A stretch of 64,000 bases of DNA, taken from Pardosa pseudoannulata (taxonomy: Eukaryota; Arthropoda; Arachnida; Araneae; Lycosidae). Below, in pieces: positions 22,122 to 32,914 of this stretch. The notes beneath the pieces were generated by a model. It ran no database searches. It was not told the DNA's origin and worked only from the letters and a program-made list of their open reading frames with translations. Numbering within the stretch: position 1 is the stretch's first letter; each line of letters opens with the position of its first letter. A program made the translations under genes and the position numbers. Location of the stretch: positions 97,591,837 to 97,655,836 of the forward strand of contig CM063507.1 of the NCBI GenBank assembly GCA_032207245.1. Direction: 5' to 3'.

Positions 22122-24800
22122 ATGGCTACCGCTCAGTATAGTATTGAGAAGTTAAACGCACTGAATTACGTGAATTGGGCTGCGGATGTTAAGCATTTGT
22201 TGCTTGAGAAGAATGCGTGGAATATAGTAAACGGTAGTGAAACACTCCCTGTAATGATAAAGGAAGGATCGGGAGTTACACAAAAAGACGTGGCGGATTT
22301 TCATGCTCGCTCGAGGGCAGCAAGGGCTATAATTTATTTAAACATCGAGCCAGAGTATAGAAAAATTATTGAGAATGAGGAAAATGTTGTTGAAACTTGG
22401 AAAAAGTTAAAGTTGCATTTTCAACCAGATAACAGATCTAGACATATGTCTCTATTTTCGGAATTATGTGCATGTAAGATAAAATCTGGTGAAAACATTG
22501 ATTTGTACGCGTCACGATTAAGGCGGATTTCAGAACAATTTAGTTCCATAAACCAACCTATTAAAGAGGTGTATATCTCATTCCAAATGTTAAGATACTT
22601 ACCCTCACAGTTTGACAGTATAGTTCAATCTATTTTACGCTGGCCGGAAGAAAAATTCATTTTCAAAGATATAGTAATCGAGCTCATCACAGAAGAAACA
22701 AGGCTGAAGTTAAAAGACAGTGATCTTTTTGAACCAGCGGCTAGTATGGTTCAACATAAACCCAGCATGAAGTGCTACAAATGCCGGAAAACAGGTCATC
22801 GACGAATAGATTGCCGACCATCGCCAGAAGAATCAAGAAAAATCCAACAAGTTGACTCTCGGGGGAGAGCCCTACAGCCGTATAGAGACAATTCAAAAAG
22901 TTCACCAGTCCAAACTTCCCGTTCATCGTCGCCAAGTTCCAGTTCCAGTTGCAGTAATCCTGACTATCATCACAAAACTTGGAAGCAAAGGAGTACTAAA
23001 GACAGCGTCAGTCAACGGAACAAAAGTAATGTTTGTTCTTTTGTTTATGCCTTTTTAAATGAATCTCGTAGTGAAAGTGAACATTTCATTTTTGACACTG
23101 CCGCTTCTCACCATTTTTGTAAAAGTAAAAATATGTTCATTGAATTTGCTCCCATAAAGGGTGAGAGGATGGCCATTGCTATTGATGGGGTAACATTTCC
23201 AATTGAGGGAAGAGGAGTGTTAAAACTAAAGTTTGGACAGAGAATTTTTTATTTTAAAGATGTATTGTATACACCTAAACTTAGACGCAATCTTATTTCA
23301 GGGCCTAAACTTGACATAAATGGTGTCACTTATAAATGTGAACAGGGAATTGTAAAAATGTATCAAGATGGGGAACATATATTTTCGGCATTTTTAAAAG
23401 ATGGAGTTTATCAAATGTATCCAAAAATATTAGAGGAAAAGGTTAAGCATGTAAGATTTGAAGCTTGTACTGTTAACTTACAAAGTATGGAGCTATGGCA
23501 TCGACGATACGCCCACATAAACACACATAGCATTAAGAGGACATGTCGTAACAAAGGTGCAAGGGGTATCCCTAACTTAAAACGAAATGGTTATAGTTGT
23601 GAAACCTGTAAACTTAACAAATTTAGGCGAGTTTCATTTAAAACCATTGGTCAAACACGATCAAATAAACCGCTGGAGTTACTCCACATGGACGTGTGGG
23701 GACCTGCTGAGGTAACAGGGCGTAATGGAGAGAGATATTTTCTAAGTATAATAGATGACTATTCCAATAAGACATCCCTATACCCATTAACAGAAAAATC
23801 TAAGGTGTTTGAAGTTTTTAAACGACATGTAATACAGGCAGAACGTACTCTTGATTGTCGCGTTAAATCCATTAGAACGGACAATGGACGTGAATTTGAT
23901 AACGCAAGATTTAATGCATTTTGCAAAGAACACGGCATTAGACATGAATTCACGAATACATACACACCAGAGCAGAATGGAGTAGCCGAACGCTACAACC
24001 AGACAGTGTTAAATGGGACTAGAACCATTCTTGATGAAAGTGGTTTAGGGAGAGAGTTTTGGCCTGAAGCAGCCCTGTATTTCACCTATACATGGAACAG
24101 AGTTTGCCATAAACATCAGCAGAAAACTGCTTGTGAGCTGTATAGAGGTACAAGACCGTCAGTAAACCATTTGAGACCTTTTGGTGTAAAGACGTACGTA
24201 GGTATCCCAAGGCAATGTCGAACAAAGTTAGATGCTAAAGCCAAAGTGGGATATCTAGTAGGATATGCCTTTAAGACTAGGGGATATAGGATATGGATTC
24301 CTGAAACAGATCAAATCATTGAGACAATAAATGTATCATTTGATGAAAGCAGTGGAGCAGTGATGGGTCCCAAACCATCTGAGGATAACAAAGAGGGACA
24401 AAAGAGGGGTCCCAGTTTTCAGTCTACTTACGAACCGCTGACAAGCGACGATGATGATGACATCCAAGATGACTCACCCGATATCGCTCATGAGAGGGTC
24501 ACCAAAGAATACGGAGAAACATCAAGCGAAGAGGAGAGCGAGGAAGGTCAGACACCATTGAGGGAAGTGACGTGGATAAGGAGACCATCTAAAAGACCAG
24601 ACGGATCCCGGACGGACATATATTACTACGAGAAGGATAAGCCTACCCGACTCCGCTCGTTAAATGATATAAAGACCTACTGTGAAAAGTATCGTATCTG
24701 TTTTACCCCAGAAATCTTTAGTTTTAAAGGTAAAGATGATTATGAAGGAGAGGTATCAGCTGAAGGAACTTCCGATGCCAATTTGAGTCATTCCACATGA
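22122..24800 (+). CDS. Copia gag-protease-integrase frame, ends in UGA-CUA
   Basis: ATG at 22122 (MATAQYSIEKLNALNYVNW) is chosen as a typical copia gag start; the longer upstream frame has no ATG and a G-rich, T-rich leader. Order: gag (retrotrans_gag/UBN2 type), zinc knuckle CYKCRKTGHRRIDC near residue 212, protease motif FDTAAS, integrase H-H-C-C (WHRRYAH, CETCKL) and integrase catalytic acids in HMDVWGP, RTDNGREF and EQNGVAERYN. The frame stops at TGA 24798-24800 and continues in the same frame. Copia polyproteins are usually a single ORF, so this is either programmed readthrough or a single nonsense mutation. The protease has Ala where the family has Gly in D-S/T-G. Confidence 0.92.
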   Translation: MATAQYSIEKLNALNYVNWAADVKHLLLEKNAWNIVNGSETLPVMIKEGSGVTQKDVADFHARSRAARAIIYLNIEPEYRKIIENEENVVETWKKLKLHFQPDNRSRHMSLFSELCACKIKSGENIDLYASRLRRISEQFSSINQPIKEVYISFQMLRYLPSQFDSIVQSILRWPEEKFIFKDIVIELITEETRLKLKDSDLFEPAASMVQHKPSMKCYKCRKTGHRRIDCRPSPEESRKIQQVDSRGRALQPYRDNSKSSPVQTSRSSSPSSSSSCSNPDYHHKTWKQRSTKDSVSQRNKSNVCSFVYAFLNESRSESEHFIFDTAASHHFCKSKNMFIEFAPIKGERMAIAIDGVTFPIEGRGVLKLKFGQRIFYFKDVLYTPKLRRNLISGPKLDINGVTYKCEQGIVKMYQDGEHIFSAFLKDGVYQMYPKILEEKVKHVRFEACTVNLQSMELWHRRYAHINTHSIKRTCRNKGARGIPNLKRNGYSCETCKLNKFRRVSFKTIGQTRSNKPLELLHMDVWGPAEVTGRNGERYFLSIIDDYSNKTSLYPLTEKSKVFEVFKRHVIQAERTLDCRVKSIRTDNGREFDNARFNAFCKEHGIRHEFTNTYTPEQNGVAERYNQTVLNGTRTILDESGLGREFWPEAALYFTYTWNRVCHKHQQKTACELYRGTRPSVNHLRPFGVKTYVGIPRQCRTKLDAKAKVGYLVGYAFKTRGYRIWIPETDQIIETINVSFDESSGAVMGPKPSEDNKEGQKRGPSFQSTYEPLTSDDDDDIQDDSPDIAHERVTKEYGETSSEEESEEGQTPLREVTWIRRPSKRPDGSRTDIYYYEKDKPTRLRSLNDIKTYCEKYRICFTPEIFSFKGKDDYEGEVSAEGTSDANLSHST

Positions 24801-26372
24801 CTAGACCAGGTAAAAGTGCCTAGAACGTACAAACAGTCCTTAAAAACTCCAGAAAGTACTTTCTGGCAGGAAGCCATGGAAGAGGAAATCGAAACAATGA
24901 AAGAAAGGGGGGTATGGCGGTTAGTTAATTTGCCGGAAAACGTAACACCAGTCGGTTGTAGGTGGGTTTACACCATAAAACGTGATGAAACCGGACAAGT
25001 AGCGAAATACAAAGCCAGGTTGGTGGCACAGGGGTTTAAGCAAATAAAGGGAGAATCTTATGCAGAAACCTTTAGCCCTGTTGTTAATTTCGGCGTCATT
25101 AGGTTCTTTTTCGCTTTACTGGTTTCATATTTGAAGTGGTCCCATCTGCAATGCGATGTTAAAGGTGCTTATTTGTATGCTCCTTTGAAAGAGCGAGTTT
25201 ATATGTCGCAACCTCCTGGTTTTGTAGTGAAAGGGAAGGAACATCTTGTTTGTAAACTGGAGAAGGCACTTTATGGGTTGCACCAGAGTGGCAGGATGTG
25301 GTACTTTGAGGTGGATAAGGTTTTAATTGAAATTGGTTTTTATAAATTTAATAGATGTAACTGTGTTTATACATATAAAAATGAAATTGTATTGTTACTC
25401 TATGTGGACGACATCGTTATTTTTGGTGAAAATAATCAAGTTATTGATAAAGCCGTTTCAACCTTGAGTAAATCCTTTGATCTAAAGATTTTGGGAAGAA
25501 CTTGTAAGCTTTTAGGTGTTGAGTTCGAGGAGAAGGATGAACTTAAGATCCACCAAATGTCGTATATTGACGAGGTGTGTGAAAGGTTTAAGATCTTTAA
25601 GTATCCCATTTCCTCTCTTCCCATAAGTAAAGGAACTGTTTACTCAAAAACACAGTGTCCAGGGTCTGACGAGGAGATTCAAGAAATGACAAGTTACCCT
25701 TATAGGAGTTTATTAGGTTGTCTTTCTTTTATAGCGAATCGAACCCGTCCTGACATTAGTTATGCGGTAAATATTTTTAGCCAATTCCAGAATAACCCGG
25801 GATTACCACATTGGGACGGACTTTTAAAACTTCTAGGGTATATCTCGTATACTAAAGAACTCAAACTTAACCTGTCATGTCAAAATCCCATTTTAAATGT
25901 TTATACCGATGCCGATTTTGCGGCAAATAGGGACGACAGAACCTCCATAGGGGGGCAGTTAGTTCTATTAGGAGGAGCTCCAATTGCCTGGCGGACATTT
26001 AAGGAACGCTGCGTTAGTTTGTCGACGATGGAATCGGAGTTCGTCGCACTAACAGAGGCAACCAAGGAGTTGTTATGGTTCGATAGGATCCTAGAAGAAT
26101 GTATTAGTAAAAGGATCATTAAATATAAAAAGAAAAAGTCCGTACTGTACGCCGATAATATCGCCACTATAGACTTCGTGAAATCGCCCATAGAAAATTA
26201 CCGAACGAAACACATAGATGTAAAGTTATTCTTTGTAAGAAATCTTATTTACAATGACACTTTTGAGATTAAATACGTTAAAAGTAAGGAAAATCTGGCA
26301 GACGTTTTCACAAAGCCGTTAGTTAAAGTTGCATTGTTAAAATTTAAAGAACATGTGTTTACAACTAAGTAA
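24801..26372 (+). CDS. Copia reverse transcriptase-RNase H, same frame after the UGA
   Basis: Continues in frame directly after the UGA, with no ATG near the start, so it needs readthrough of the first frame to be made. Reverse transcriptase motifs are GCRWVYTIKRD, KARLVAQGFKQ, CDVKGAYLYA and the active site LLYVDDIVIFG. RNase H follows with YTDADFA, STMESEF, YADNIATI and RTKHIDV, so its acidic residues are present. The enzyme would copy the genomic RNA into DNA inside the particle. No frameshift or other stop is seen through 26372. Confidence 0.92.
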   Translation, partial: LDQVKVPRTYKQSLKTPESTFWQEAMEEEIETMKERGVWRLVNLPENVTPVGCRWVYTIKRDETGQVAKYKARLVAQGFKQIKGESYAETFSPVVNFGVIRFFFALLVSYLKWSHLQCDVKGAYLYAPLKERVYMSQPPGFVVKGKEHLVCKLEKALYGLHQSGRMWYFEVDKVLIEIGFYKFNRCNCVYTYKNEIVLLLYVDDIVIFGENNQVIDKAVSTLSKSFDLKILGRTCKLLGVEFEEKDELKIHQMSYIDEVCERFKIFKYPISSLPISKGTVYSKTQCPGSDEEIQEMTSYPYRSLLGCLSFIANRTRPDISYAVNIFSQFQNNPGLPHWDGLLKLLGYISYTKELKLNLSCQNPILNVYTDADFAANRDDRTSIGGQLVLLGGAPIAWRTFKERCVSLSTMESEFVALTEATKELLWFDRILEECISKRIIKYKKKKSVLYADNIATIDFVKSPIENYRTKHIDVKLFFVRNLIYNDTFEIKYVKSKENLADVFTKPLVKVALLKFKEHVFTTK

Positions 26373-27101
26373 CTAGATTTTTTTGGTAAATATTTATTGT
26401 AAATTTTTTTACTGTATCAGAAATGGGTGTTTATACTATATATATATAATGGTATCAGAAATTAATGTATTGTGTTGATAGTTTTTTTTTGCGTTGTCAT
26501 TATACCTTCAAACCTTTTTTTTTAATTTTATGTAACTATACATTAATTACGTTCTCAAATTTTTTATACAAGTATCTAGTGTTGTAAATATGTAAATATA
26601 TATATAGTAGTAATAGGGTTTGTTACGATAGGTTTGTGTAAAGTTTTGGGCCCTTGTATGTGTTGCATGAATGTCTTGTGAATTTGTATTGTTATAAAAT
26701 TTGTATTTAATAGATACTTGTATTATCTGAATTCATCTGCTTTTTTTTTTTGTCTTTAACAGAGTTTCTGTAACAAATTTTGTTTTAAGTCTATTTTCGT
26801 ATAAAGAACTTTTCTCGCGTATCAAGAACGCTTTTGTAAAAAAAAAAAAAATTGTAGTCACACCAACTTGGTGTGATGAGGTAAACTAGTATCAAGAACT
26901 TTTGTAAACTGTTGATCACACATCTGTGAAGAAATTATTTTTGTATCAAGGATTCTTTTCATCTGTGAAATTTTACAAGTCTTGTGATGTATATTTATTG
27001 AAGTTTTTCTTATGTAATATTTGAGTCAGTTACCTGGTTAAAGGTGGACATAAATTTTTTTGAAGAAGCTCGTTTCATGGGATTGCCGTGAGGGGGGGCA
27101 T
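26373..27101 (+). other. Copia 3' untranslated region and polypurine tract
   Basis: Non-coding T-rich sequence with a recurring TATCAAGAA-like phrase (about 26819, 26891 and 26945). It ends with the purine run GAGGGGGGG at about 27090-27098, just before the 3' LTR, which is the expected plus-strand primer. Confidence 0.75.
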
Positions 27102-27735
27102 TGTTAGAAGTTGCAGCCGAATCGGCACCTTCCGTAACTTTCGGTGAATCCCGGCAATTTGTCTATTAGTTTGTTTATTTATTTAAGTCAACTGAGGCAG
27201 GAGATTTGACAGCTACCTTAATCGCCAGTTAGATTGTTTTTGTTAAGGAAGCTGACTCTCGCAGTTATTTTGTTCGTGACGTCTGCACGGCAGACGCTAA
27301 TGTGGCTTCAACTCTCACTCGGCGGCTACGATTTGTGTAATTTTGTGATTGGCTGAGTGGGGGGAGGAAGCCGCATGATTATGCTAATTAGCATGATATA
27401 CCTGCTACTGGATATATAAGGCTGACAAGCAGGAGGCAAGGTATTCCTGTTTTGGTCAGCTGTGAGGGTAGCAGTATCAGATTAGAAAATCCCTTTTTTT
27501 TACTTTGTATTTTTTTAATGGTATTAGGTTAAATGTTTTTCTGTAATAGGTGATTGTTAAATTGATTATGTTTATTTTGTTAACTTTTTTTGAAAAACTT
27601 TTAGAACTTAAATAAAAATGTTTAGTTCAAATACTCGATTTTTTATTTCTCGTCATTCTGCAAAGTCATGCTAGCTTCCACTTTAAATATCTTTTGTATC
27701 AGAGATGTCCAGCACTATTAGGTAGCTGGTCATCA
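27102..27735 (+). repeat. 3' LTR of the copia element
   Basis: Matches the 5' LTR from TGTTAGAAG to GTCATCA with about 11 substitutions, one 4-base insertion (TTTA) and T-run differences counted by eye. The TATA box, the 14-bp palindrome and the AATAAA signal are all conserved. Confidence 0.94.
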
Positions 27736-28165
27736 GTTTACTTATGTTATTTCTCTTAGAATTGTTATACACATTTTCATGCACATGGTTAGAGGTTATT
27801 TTATAAAAATTAGAATTATTACATAAAGGAATTTCATAACCAAATTGTAACACTTTCATATTTTCAAAATCAATGCTTAATTTAAATAATCTAATATGTG
27901 GTAAACTTAACAATATATATGGTAAACTAGTATCAACAACATATAATTCCACACTTTTAACTAATTTTCCAATTCTTAACATTACTGAAATTGTATGTGA
28001 CACTTGTATGTCACCTTTAGTTTGTTTTATTACCTTATTTTTTGTTTTTAGAAATTTAAAAATTTTAATTTTTTGAAAAAGATTTCTTGAAATGATTGAC
28101 ACACTTGACCCAGTGTCAATAAGACTGAAAAATGTTAAATGTGATACCTGAGACCGTACAACCAT
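27736..28165 (-). pseudogene. Gypsy element C: protease, cut off by copia
   Basis: Minus strand. FFSLIDTGSSVSIISRNLF is a retropepsin active site (D-T-G) followed by a typical retropepsin fold region (SLPYILLSLPHI). The element-derived sequence ends at 27736, exactly where the copia LTR begins, so reverse transcriptase and integrase are missing. It is in the same frame as the gag upstream, separated only by TGA and one codon. Confidence 0.82.
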
Positions 28166-28168
28166 CTG

Positions 28169-28915
28169 TCAGCTGTGGTTTTCTCCGTATGAGTGTGTGT
28201 GTCGACCGTAGTGTCCCGTATTTTCTTGTCTATCAGGCTGTTGTCTCCAGGGTCTGCTTACTCGATGTGCTCCAGAGTCCGCGCCGCTCTGTTGAAGGTC
28301 ACCGCCTTTCTCTCGCCTGTTTCGATTTTGTCCGGTCGCTCCTCCGTACCAAGGCCGTTCAGCATTGAAGTTGTTTCCATGATTCGCTGAATGTGTTAGG
28401 TTATGCAGTTGACACACTATGCTTATCCAATCAGTCGGTGATGTAATGTCCTTCATCAGTAAAAAGCGTTGTAGATATGTCGGAAGTGCAAGAGTTAAAT
28501 ATTCTATAGTTGTAGGATCCTCAAAACCCAGTCGTTTCGCCAGAGACAGCTTCTTAGTAAAGAATTGAATCAAATCATCTCCCTCACGGAATTGTAGTGA
28601 ATGAAAAACTTGTATTTCCTCCTTCCTTGTGACATCAAAAACTTCAATCAGGAATTTCGAAGCGCGATCAAAGGATAGTTCGTAAAGTCGATTATCATAA
28701 TAGAACTTGAAATTGTCACCAGTCAGACATTGGGGAAGAATTTTCTTTTTCTCAGTTTCATTTAGTTTCTCATCGTCGCAAAATCGTTTGAAATTATCCA
28801 AGAATATTGTCATAGAACTAAATTTTGAGTCCACAAAGGGTGGTAAAAGAGTCCGCTGAATTGAGTTGGCCTGCGCTGTCTCCGACATGGAGTCGTTGGG
28901 ATCTGAATTTGGCAT
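28169..28915 (-). CDS. Gypsy element C: gag
   Basis: Minus strand, ATG at 28915, 248 residues. The body resembles Ty3/gypsy retrotransposon gag (FDRASKFLIEVF, FREGDDLIQFFTKKLSLAKR), with a basic glycine- and arginine-rich C-terminus in place of a zinc knuckle. It ends at TGA 28171-28169 (context UGA-CAG), and protease follows in the same frame. Gag would form the particle that packages element RNA. Confidence 0.8.
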   Translation of the reverse strand: MPNSDPNDSMSETAQANSIQRTLLPPFVDSKFSSMTIFLDNFKRFCDDEKLNETEKKKILPQCLTGDNFKFYYDNRLYELSFDRASKFLIEVFDVTRKEEIQVFHSLQFREGDDLIQFFTKKLSLAKRLGFEDPTTIEYLTLALPTYLQRFLLMKDITSPTDWISIVCQLHNLTHSANHGNNFNAERPWYGGATGQNRNRREKGGDLQQSGADSGAHRVSRPWRQQPDRQENTGHYGRHTHSYGENHS

Positions 28916-29221
28916 TCTCGAAAAAATTTTTTTTAAATCATAGAAAAATTGAATTTAGTAGGATATTCTTTGTTAATCTGCTGAGAGTTATGATAATATT
29001 ATGTCGAAATCATACCTGGAATAACGTTCGTAGTCCTTTTATTTTCTTTTCACGCAGTCTTGATATTTGTGGCTAAATGGAAAGTTCTTAATTTTGGAGA
29101 ATCAGCATAGGTTGAGTCCTACCGACTCTTATCAGGGTCCCAGTAAACGACACTAGAGTCCTGACATCATTTTCATCATTTATTTAGATCTCAACAATGG
29201 CTTCTCATATTGGCGCCCAAC

Positions 29222-29408
29222 TGCTAACAAAGGCAGTTTTCATTGCTTCGAGGAGCTACAGGTCTGACCGTGGACAGTGCATACTGCTCTCTGCCCATAT
29301 CACTGTGCATGAGCCGTATTTATGTGGCTAATAACTCGAGGCGCGTTACTCCCATTAAAAGAATCCCTAATTAAATCTCTTAAATTACTCTATATTTTAA
29401 ATCCTGAC

Positions 29409-29409
<1 letters not shown>
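29222..29409 (-). repeat. Gypsy element C: 5' LTR and primer site
   Basis: Read on the minus strand it runs from TGTCAGGATTTA (29409) to TTAGCA (29222). It is followed two bases on by TGGGCGCCA (29219-29211), a plausible primer binding site. ATAAATACGG inside is TATA-like. The outer edge meets a (TA)n tract exactly. The untranslated leader runs from about 29210 to 28916. Confidence 0.6.
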
Positions 29410-29448
<39 letters not shown>

Positions 29449-29554
29449 ATATATATGTATGTATATATATATTTATAAATTATAATATATATATATATTA
29501 TATATGTGTGTGTGTATATGTATATATTTTTGTAAATGTATATATGTGTGTGTG

Positions 29555-29597
<43 letters not shown>

Positions 29598-29817
29598 TTT
29601 ATATATATATATTATATGTATAATATGTGTGTATATTTATATATTTATATTATATATTATATATTTTATATGTATATATATGTGTCATGATATATATATG
29701 TATTATATGTATATATATATGTTGTATATGTATATATATATATATTACATATGTATATATAATAATATTTTATGTATATATATATATGTGTTGTTTTGTA
29801 TAATATATATGTTGTGT

Positions 29818-29861
<44 letters not shown>

Positions 29862-29867
29862 TATATG

Positions 29868-29910
<43 letters not shown>

Positions 29911-30017
29911 CTATATTGTATATGTATATATATATATTTATATTGTATATATATATATATATATATACATATTTATATATTGATATGTATATAGTTATAT
30001 ATATATGTTTAAATGTA

Positions 30018-30058
<41 letters not shown>

Positions 30059-30106
30059 CACATAATACATATATATATATTTTTAATATATAACATATAA
30101 TATACA

Positions 30107-30138
<32 letters not shown>

Positions 30139-30251
30139 CTTATATCACATATATACACATATTTATACATATTTACACATATATATATATATAGATATAT
30201 AGATATAGATAGATATAGATATAGATATATATATATATATATATATATATA
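29410..30251. repeat. Long (TA)n-rich microsatellite, about 840 bp
   Basis: Alternating TA with TG, TACA, TTTA and GATA variants throughout. All ORFs here (Tyr/Ile repeats) are artefacts. It lies between the LTR of element C and the broken end of element A. Confidence 0.96.
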
Positions 30252-32045
30252 ACGGGTGGCCGTAATTAAACTGACAATGCTCACAGTGTTCTGTAAACAC
30301 TGTCAGTGACAATGTTTTGGCTTCCTGGTACGTGGTATATATCAGTTGAATATTGGGAAATGTACTCTAGATACCTCCATTGTCTTGGAGAACATTTTTC
30401 TGGTTTTTGCTTAAAAGCATAAATTAGAGGTTTTTGGTCAGTATAAATTTTAAAATTTCTACTTTCTAGTATATGGCGGAATTTTTTTTATCATTATGTA
30501 AATTGCATACAATTCGCGATCGTATGCTGACCAAGCGCACTGAGTTGCAGATAATTTCTCAGACATGAAAGCAAGTGGTTCTTAGTGGTTGTTATTCCAC
30601 TGCATAAGGGTTCCACCGATTGCAACAGCAGAGCCGTCAGTCCAAACACTTAACTTTGCTTCCGCGATGGGATGGCGTAACAACACTGAGCGTGCTAAGG
30701 CTGCTTTTTGAGCTTCTGGAGTCGAGTTTAATTCAGCCTTTGTGCTATCCAGTCGTTTATTTTTTCTGGTGAGAGATTGAACATTTTGCAAGTAATTTGT
30801 TAAAGGTAATAAAATTTGAGCAGCATGCGGAATAAATCTAAGGTAAAAATTGTACATACCCAAAAAACGTCGAAGTTGTTTTAAATTTTGAGACTGTGGG
30901 AATTCTGTTATAGCTGTAACGCGATCGGGCAAAGGTTGTATCCCGTTTTTAGAAACACGAAAACCTAGAAATTCTAGTTAGCTTTTACCAAACTCTCATT
31001 TTGAACTTTTGATAGTTAATCCGTATTTTTCTAAACGGTTGAACACGTATCGTAAATGGACGATATGTTCTTCCTGAGAATTGGAAGCAACTAAAATATC
31101 GTCAATGAACGCATATGCAAATGGTAAATCCTTTAACACTTCATCCATGAATCGTTGAAATGTTGCACTTGCGTTGCAAAGACCAAATTGCATACGGATT
31201 GATTCAAAAAGTCCAAAAGGCGTGGTTATTGCGGTTTTATGAATGTCCGCTGGATTAATTGGATTTGATGATATGCCTTTACTAAATCTGTACGCGAAAA
31301 CACAGATTTCCCAGCTAAACTCGTGTGGAAATCGAGAATGTGCGGAACACCGTAACGATCTTTTAGAGTTCTAGCATTTAACATTCTGTAATCGCCTACT
31401 GGGCTCCAATCTTTGGTTTTCTTTTGCACTAAATACAAGGGCGATGCGTAACAACTATTCGAGGGACGCATATGGCCTAAATCTATCATTTTCTTAAATT
31501 CCGCTTTTGTTATTTGCAAGCGGTCTGTTGCTAAACGACGGGGTTTTGATACAACAGGGGGACAGGTTGTTTCTATAAAATGCAGCACGTTGTGCTTCAC
31601 TGGCTGATTTGGTCGTTGATGTTCTGTAATTGAAAATTCCTTCAAAATATTTCGAGAGGGCTCCGAATGTTTCGAAACTTGTATAGAATGCACGGTGGTT
31701 GGCTCGACTCGTCCAGGTCCGCGTTTTTTAGAAGTAAGATCTTCCAAACACTGCTTGTGTAAATTAGGAAAAAGTTTAAAATAGGATAAAAAATCAGCTC
31801 CTAAAATTGGCGTACTGACCTTTGCAACTAAAAAAGGTCCATGGGAAAGGTTTCCCTAATCCTAGATCCAGAATTAATTTTTTTCCTGTCATATACGGGA
31901 ATACACGTAGAGTTTGCAGCAGATAAGGTCAAAATCGGAGGCAGAGATCGTTGGTGCAAGGAAGCAGGCAAAATAGATACCTCGGATCATGTATCTACCA
32001 AAAATGATAGATGTAAGGCTTTGTCTTTTACAAACAACCGCCGAG
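30252..32045 (-). pseudogene. Gypsy element A: protease-RT-RNase H, broken
   Basis: Minus strand, read from 32045 to 30252. The protease region has its active site at about 31989, where D-T is followed by TGA in place of the catalytic Gly. Then come NLSHGPFLVAKV and TPILGADFL. RT motifs are GDYRMLNARTLKD, FSRTDLVKAYHQI, FGLCNASATFQRFMD and AFIDDILVAS. The thumb (LRRFLGMYNFYLRFIPH) and the RNase H start (LSVWTDGSAVAIGG) follow, with a degraded RNase H tail (SAYDRELYAIY) to about 30290. Frameshifts lie near 31860, 31210 and 30960. Integrase is missing because the (TA)n tract starts at 30251. Confidence 0.88.
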
Positions 32046-32360
32046 ATTTTGAATGCAGTGCGTAGTTTGCGGCTACGCACTGCGGTCCTCGTTTTTTTTC
32101 CATTTGCAAGGTAAAATGCACTTCCTCGATTGGGAGCCAAATTTCGAATGGTACCAGAAAATTCCCTCTCGTGACTTGCTGCGCGAACGAGGTCTTCTAC
32201 TACTTTTTTGTTTTTTCTCAAATAAGTCGAGACGCGTGTGTAGTCATTTTATAGCTGCTAATAGCTCTTCATAATTAGACTCCCATAAATTCTCGACCCT
32301 GCTGCATACTTGAGCTACAGGTGATGGAGAAACTTCCAGAATTCTGTCTGCTACTTAAAT
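32046..32360 (-). pseudogene. Gypsy element A: gag C-terminus
   Basis: Minus strand. VADRILEVSPSPVAQV, SNYEELLAAIK, a TGA (32246-32244, again followed by CTA), LHTRLDLFEKKQK, then the Cys/His motif FWYHSKFGSQSRKC. This pattern ends the gag of many arthropod Ty3/gypsy elements. The frame differs from that of the protease, as in elements with overlapping gag and pol. The N-terminal part is cut at about 32360, where element B's integrase ends. Confidence 0.7.
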
Positions 32361-32914
32361 TTCCCACACTTAAATTTCGACTACGTGGAAGGTATGGATA
32401 ACATGCGGTGAAATTTGGCTTCTTTATAACTGGTGGGCGTAACAAGTCTAATTTTGTTCTAATTTGACGTCCTAAATATAATTCTGCCGGTGTTCTGCCA
32501 GATTGTAATGGTGTAGATCTGAATCGAAATAATATCTCTCGAATTTTGTCAGGTATTGAAGAATGTTCAGCACACATGGATTTTAATTTCGTTTTGATAG
32601 TTTGTTCATTTCTTTCGGCCAACCCATTTGTTGCTGGGTGCCCAGGTGCAATGAACTTTTGAAGGATACCGTTTTTTACACAAAATTCTTTGAACTCGGT
32701 ACTTTTAAATATAGAGGCATTTTCAGAAACTAGTACTTGAGGTAAACCATGAAAGTTGAAAATATCTCTGAGAGTACACATCGTTGACTCGCTGGTAGGA
32801 GGATTTCGTTGCATGCGAATTTCTGGCCATTTTGATTTAGCATTGATGAGTGTAAGAAAATTAAAACCGAATGGTCTGAGTAAACGGGATGACGTGAAAG
32901 AAGGTATTTTAGCA
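32361..32914 (-). pseudogene. Gypsy element B: integrase core, catalytically damaged
   Basis: Minus strand. An RNase H remnant (AKIPSFTSSRLLR) joins directly to integrase core (FLTLINAKSKWPEI, VLVSENASIFKS, HPATNGLAERNEQTIK), so the integrase zinc-binding domain is deleted. LINAKSKW replaces the usual D, and VSENA stands where V-S-D-N-G is expected, so one catalytic Asp is changed to Glu. The conserved Glu of AERN is kept. The C-terminal domain is cut at the junction with element A. Confidence 0.85.

Larger units (their letters stand above)
21348..27735 (+). mobile_element. Ty1/copia LTR retrotransposon, nearly complete
   Basis: Two LTRs of about 630 bp bracket a primer site, a gag-pol frame interrupted by one UGA, and a polypurine tract. 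By eye the LTRs differ at about a dozen positions over the compared part, so insertion is fairly recent. The five bases before the left LTR (CTGGT) do not match the five after the right LTR (GTTTA). The left flank is a Tigger element and the right flank is a gypsy element, so the present flanks were not one original target. Confidence 0.95.

Noticed and set aside
29205..29225. TGGCGCCCAAC on the plus strand as a retroviral lysine-tRNA primer site
   Set aside because: GGCGCC is palindromic; gag of element C is on the minus strand and the minus-strand reading gives a consistent LTR-primer-gag order, while nothing retroviral follows on the plus strand.
29322..30284. ORFs of 66-152 residues rich in Tyr and Ile
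   Set aside because: Same cause: the 840-bp TA-rich tract is open in several frames by composition alone.
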